This document shows, in pieces, positions 63,090 through 64,000 of a stretch of DNA of 64,000 nucleotides. The notes beneath the pieces are model-generated. The model worked only from the letters and a program-made list of their open reading frames with translations. It was not told the origin of the DNA and did no database searches. Position numbers and translations under genes: made by a program. The stretch is from assembly GCA_002726865.1 (NCBI GenBank), contig PBSW01000084.1, positions 1 through 64,000 on the forward strand. Reading direction: 5' to 3'. The DNA comes from Candidatus Bathyarchaeota archaeon. Its GTDB lineage: Archaea > Thermoproteota > Bathyarchaeia > TCS64. Numbering within the stretch: position 1 is the first letter of the stretch; each line of letters begins with the position of its first letter.

Positions 63090-63129
63090 ATGGAGATCCT
63101 CTTTCGGCTTAAATAGATGGGATCTCCAT
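63090..63129. repeat. Perfect 10-bp inverted repeat at the PHP promoter
   Basis: ATGGAGATCC at 63090-63099 and its exact reverse complement GGATCTCCAT at 63120-63129, with 20 bp between. It touches the outer edge of the putative TATA/BRE of the minus-strand PHP gene. Candidate operator or hairpin. Confidence 0.45.
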
Positions 63130-63692
63130 TCATGCCCAGATCCACCATCACTAATCCAATTCTATAAGAAGCAGCCAGCTATAAGTGCTGAGGCCCCTTA
63201 AGAGGGTGTTTATAGCCTATAATCTTGTCTATGTTGAATCTGGCTTTGGAGTGGAATGCTTTACTGGAGAGGGAAAAAGAGATCAAATTGTGACTGGAAA
63301 GGTAAATTGTCCTTCATATTAAAAAAAGCGCGTGTGTAACTGTGTTGACCATAAAGATCCTGGTTTATGAAGCCCGTCCTCATATTCTTGAAGAGGATCT
63401 AAACACACTTGGATGGTTCGGTGTTGTAAAATAGTGGATCTACCATGTATACACATTCCATCTTAACGCCATCTTCCCTTCACAAGAACCTCAAGATCGG
63501 GAGAAACCTCTTTTCTGGGAGGGGAACCTTTTGTAGGGGGCTCACAAACTTGACCAATCTAAGGGGAGGATATATCAGCTGAGCTAAATGGACAGCTTAT
63601 TGTAGCTTTTCTAAATGGATCTTTAAAAAAGGGGAAGTTTGCCTTAAAGAAACCCAAAGAATTATCTTCTTTGACCCCCACTCAAGGCATTC
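63130..63692. other. Intergenic region before the cyclophilin gene
   Basis: Over 560 nt without a convincing gene. Two short frames are noted: one ending VTGKVNCPSY near 63320, and a GTG frame at 63342-63434 (30 aa, LTIKILVYEARP). Neither has a ribosome site or known family. AT-rich runs near 63625 may hold the cyclophilin promoter. Confidence 0.35.
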
Positions 63693-64000
63693 ATGAAGAT
63701 TAACAAAAAGACAGTTATCGCCCTTTTTATGATTGTAATGTTCCTTTTCACAATTTTAATATCAATCGGAGACGTGTTAGAAGTGTTACTTAGGGGAAAC
63801 AAAAGGGGCACAATAGAAGAGGTTGAAGAAACAATAGTAGTAATTGAAACTACGATGGGAAATATTGAGGTAAAGTTAAACGCTGTATCAGCCCCAGAAA
63901 CAACGGCGAACTTTCTGGATTACGTCAAGTCCGACTTTTATGTAGACACAGTGTTCCACAGGGTGATACCAGGCTTCATGATTCAGGGCGGCGGGTTTAT
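63693..64000 (+). CDS. Membrane-anchored cyclophilin, 3' end outside window
   Basis: Partial, at least 102 codons. An N-terminal membrane helix/signal anchor (about residues 7-27), short linker, then the cyclophilin-type PPIase domain: [14 protein letters not shown] near 50, APETTANF near 67, and [15 protein letters not shown] with the catalytic Arg near 92. Probably folds proteins outside the membrane. The ATG is at 63693. The remaining domain lies beyond base 64000. Confidence 0.85.
   Translation, partial: MKINKKTVIALFMIVMFLFTILISIGDVLEVLLRGNKRGTIEEVEETIVVIETTMGNIEVKLNAVSAPETTANFLDYVKSDFYVDTVFHRVIPGFMIQGGGF

Noticed and set aside
1..64000. CRISPR array, insertion sequence or rRNA
   Set aside because: No regularly spaced repeats, transposase motifs or rRNA-like segments were seen.

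Overview
The window is archaeal. It carries Alba, Pth2, an archaeal-type AspRS ending in the usual RD.DRL.P tail, a geranylgeranyl reductase for ether lipids, a long-type FKBP, an archaeosortase, TrpB2, an F420/FMN-type LLM enzyme and an AN1-like mini zinc finger. Many genes use GTG or TTG starts with GGAGG/GGTGA ribosome sites, and several have TATA boxes about 25 nt upstream of a leaderless start. The gene mix (crenarchaeal-style zinc/KH NusA-like protein, Alba, amino-acid and peptide catabolism) suggests a TACK archaeon, possibly Bathyarchaeia-like. That placement is inference; no rRNA gene is present.

Layout. 1-5.6 kb: information-processing and lipid genes (FKBP, GGR, zinc ribbon, archaeosortase, then pth2-aspS, NusA-like and alba on the minus strand). 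5.7-12.8 kb: tRNA-Asn and tRNA-Thr bracket a 1,861-aa DUF4011/SF1 helicase/nuclease protein and thiL. 13-17.5 kb: an orphan beta-propeller protein, then two radical SAM proteins around a lipoate-protein ligase, which resembles the LipS1/LipS2 lipoyl-synthase system. 17.6-24.8 kb: an AN1 mini-protein, an MFS carrier, an acetyltransferase, a dehydrogenase, an M20 hydrolase, an NAD-kinase-like protein and a 2-hydroxyacid dehydrogenase. 25-29 kb: guaB and a purH split into two genes. 29-37 kb: a frameshifted arginine-deiminase-family gene and a five-gene transglutaminase-like/MoxR/DUF58 membrane operon.

38-47 kb is a complete tryptophan operon, trpEGDCFBA, followed by trpB2, a TIGR04076 gene and tyrA. 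It is preceded by a short diverged copy of the trpB2 start. 47-61 kb is an accessory catabolic stretch: a dead TPP enzyme, an M20 peptidase, two MFS carriers, AlaX, an OYE-family enzyme, an LLM enzyme, HIT, a DUF362-ferredoxin, creatininase, a dead D-aminoacylase and CapA. 62-64 kb holds a small membrane protein, a leaderless micro-ORF, a PHP phosphoesterase with an inverted repeat at its promoter, and the start of a membrane-anchored cyclophilin that runs off the window.

Seven broken or fragmentary genes stand out (SDR tail, ADI family, DUF362, trpB2 copy, tyrA, TPP enzyme, D-aminoacylase). Three shifts are single extra bases in homopolymer runs, so assembly error competes with real decay for ADI and tyrA. 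The TPP, DUF362 and D-aminoacylase loci look truly dead. No CRISPR array, insertion sequence or rRNA gene was seen.
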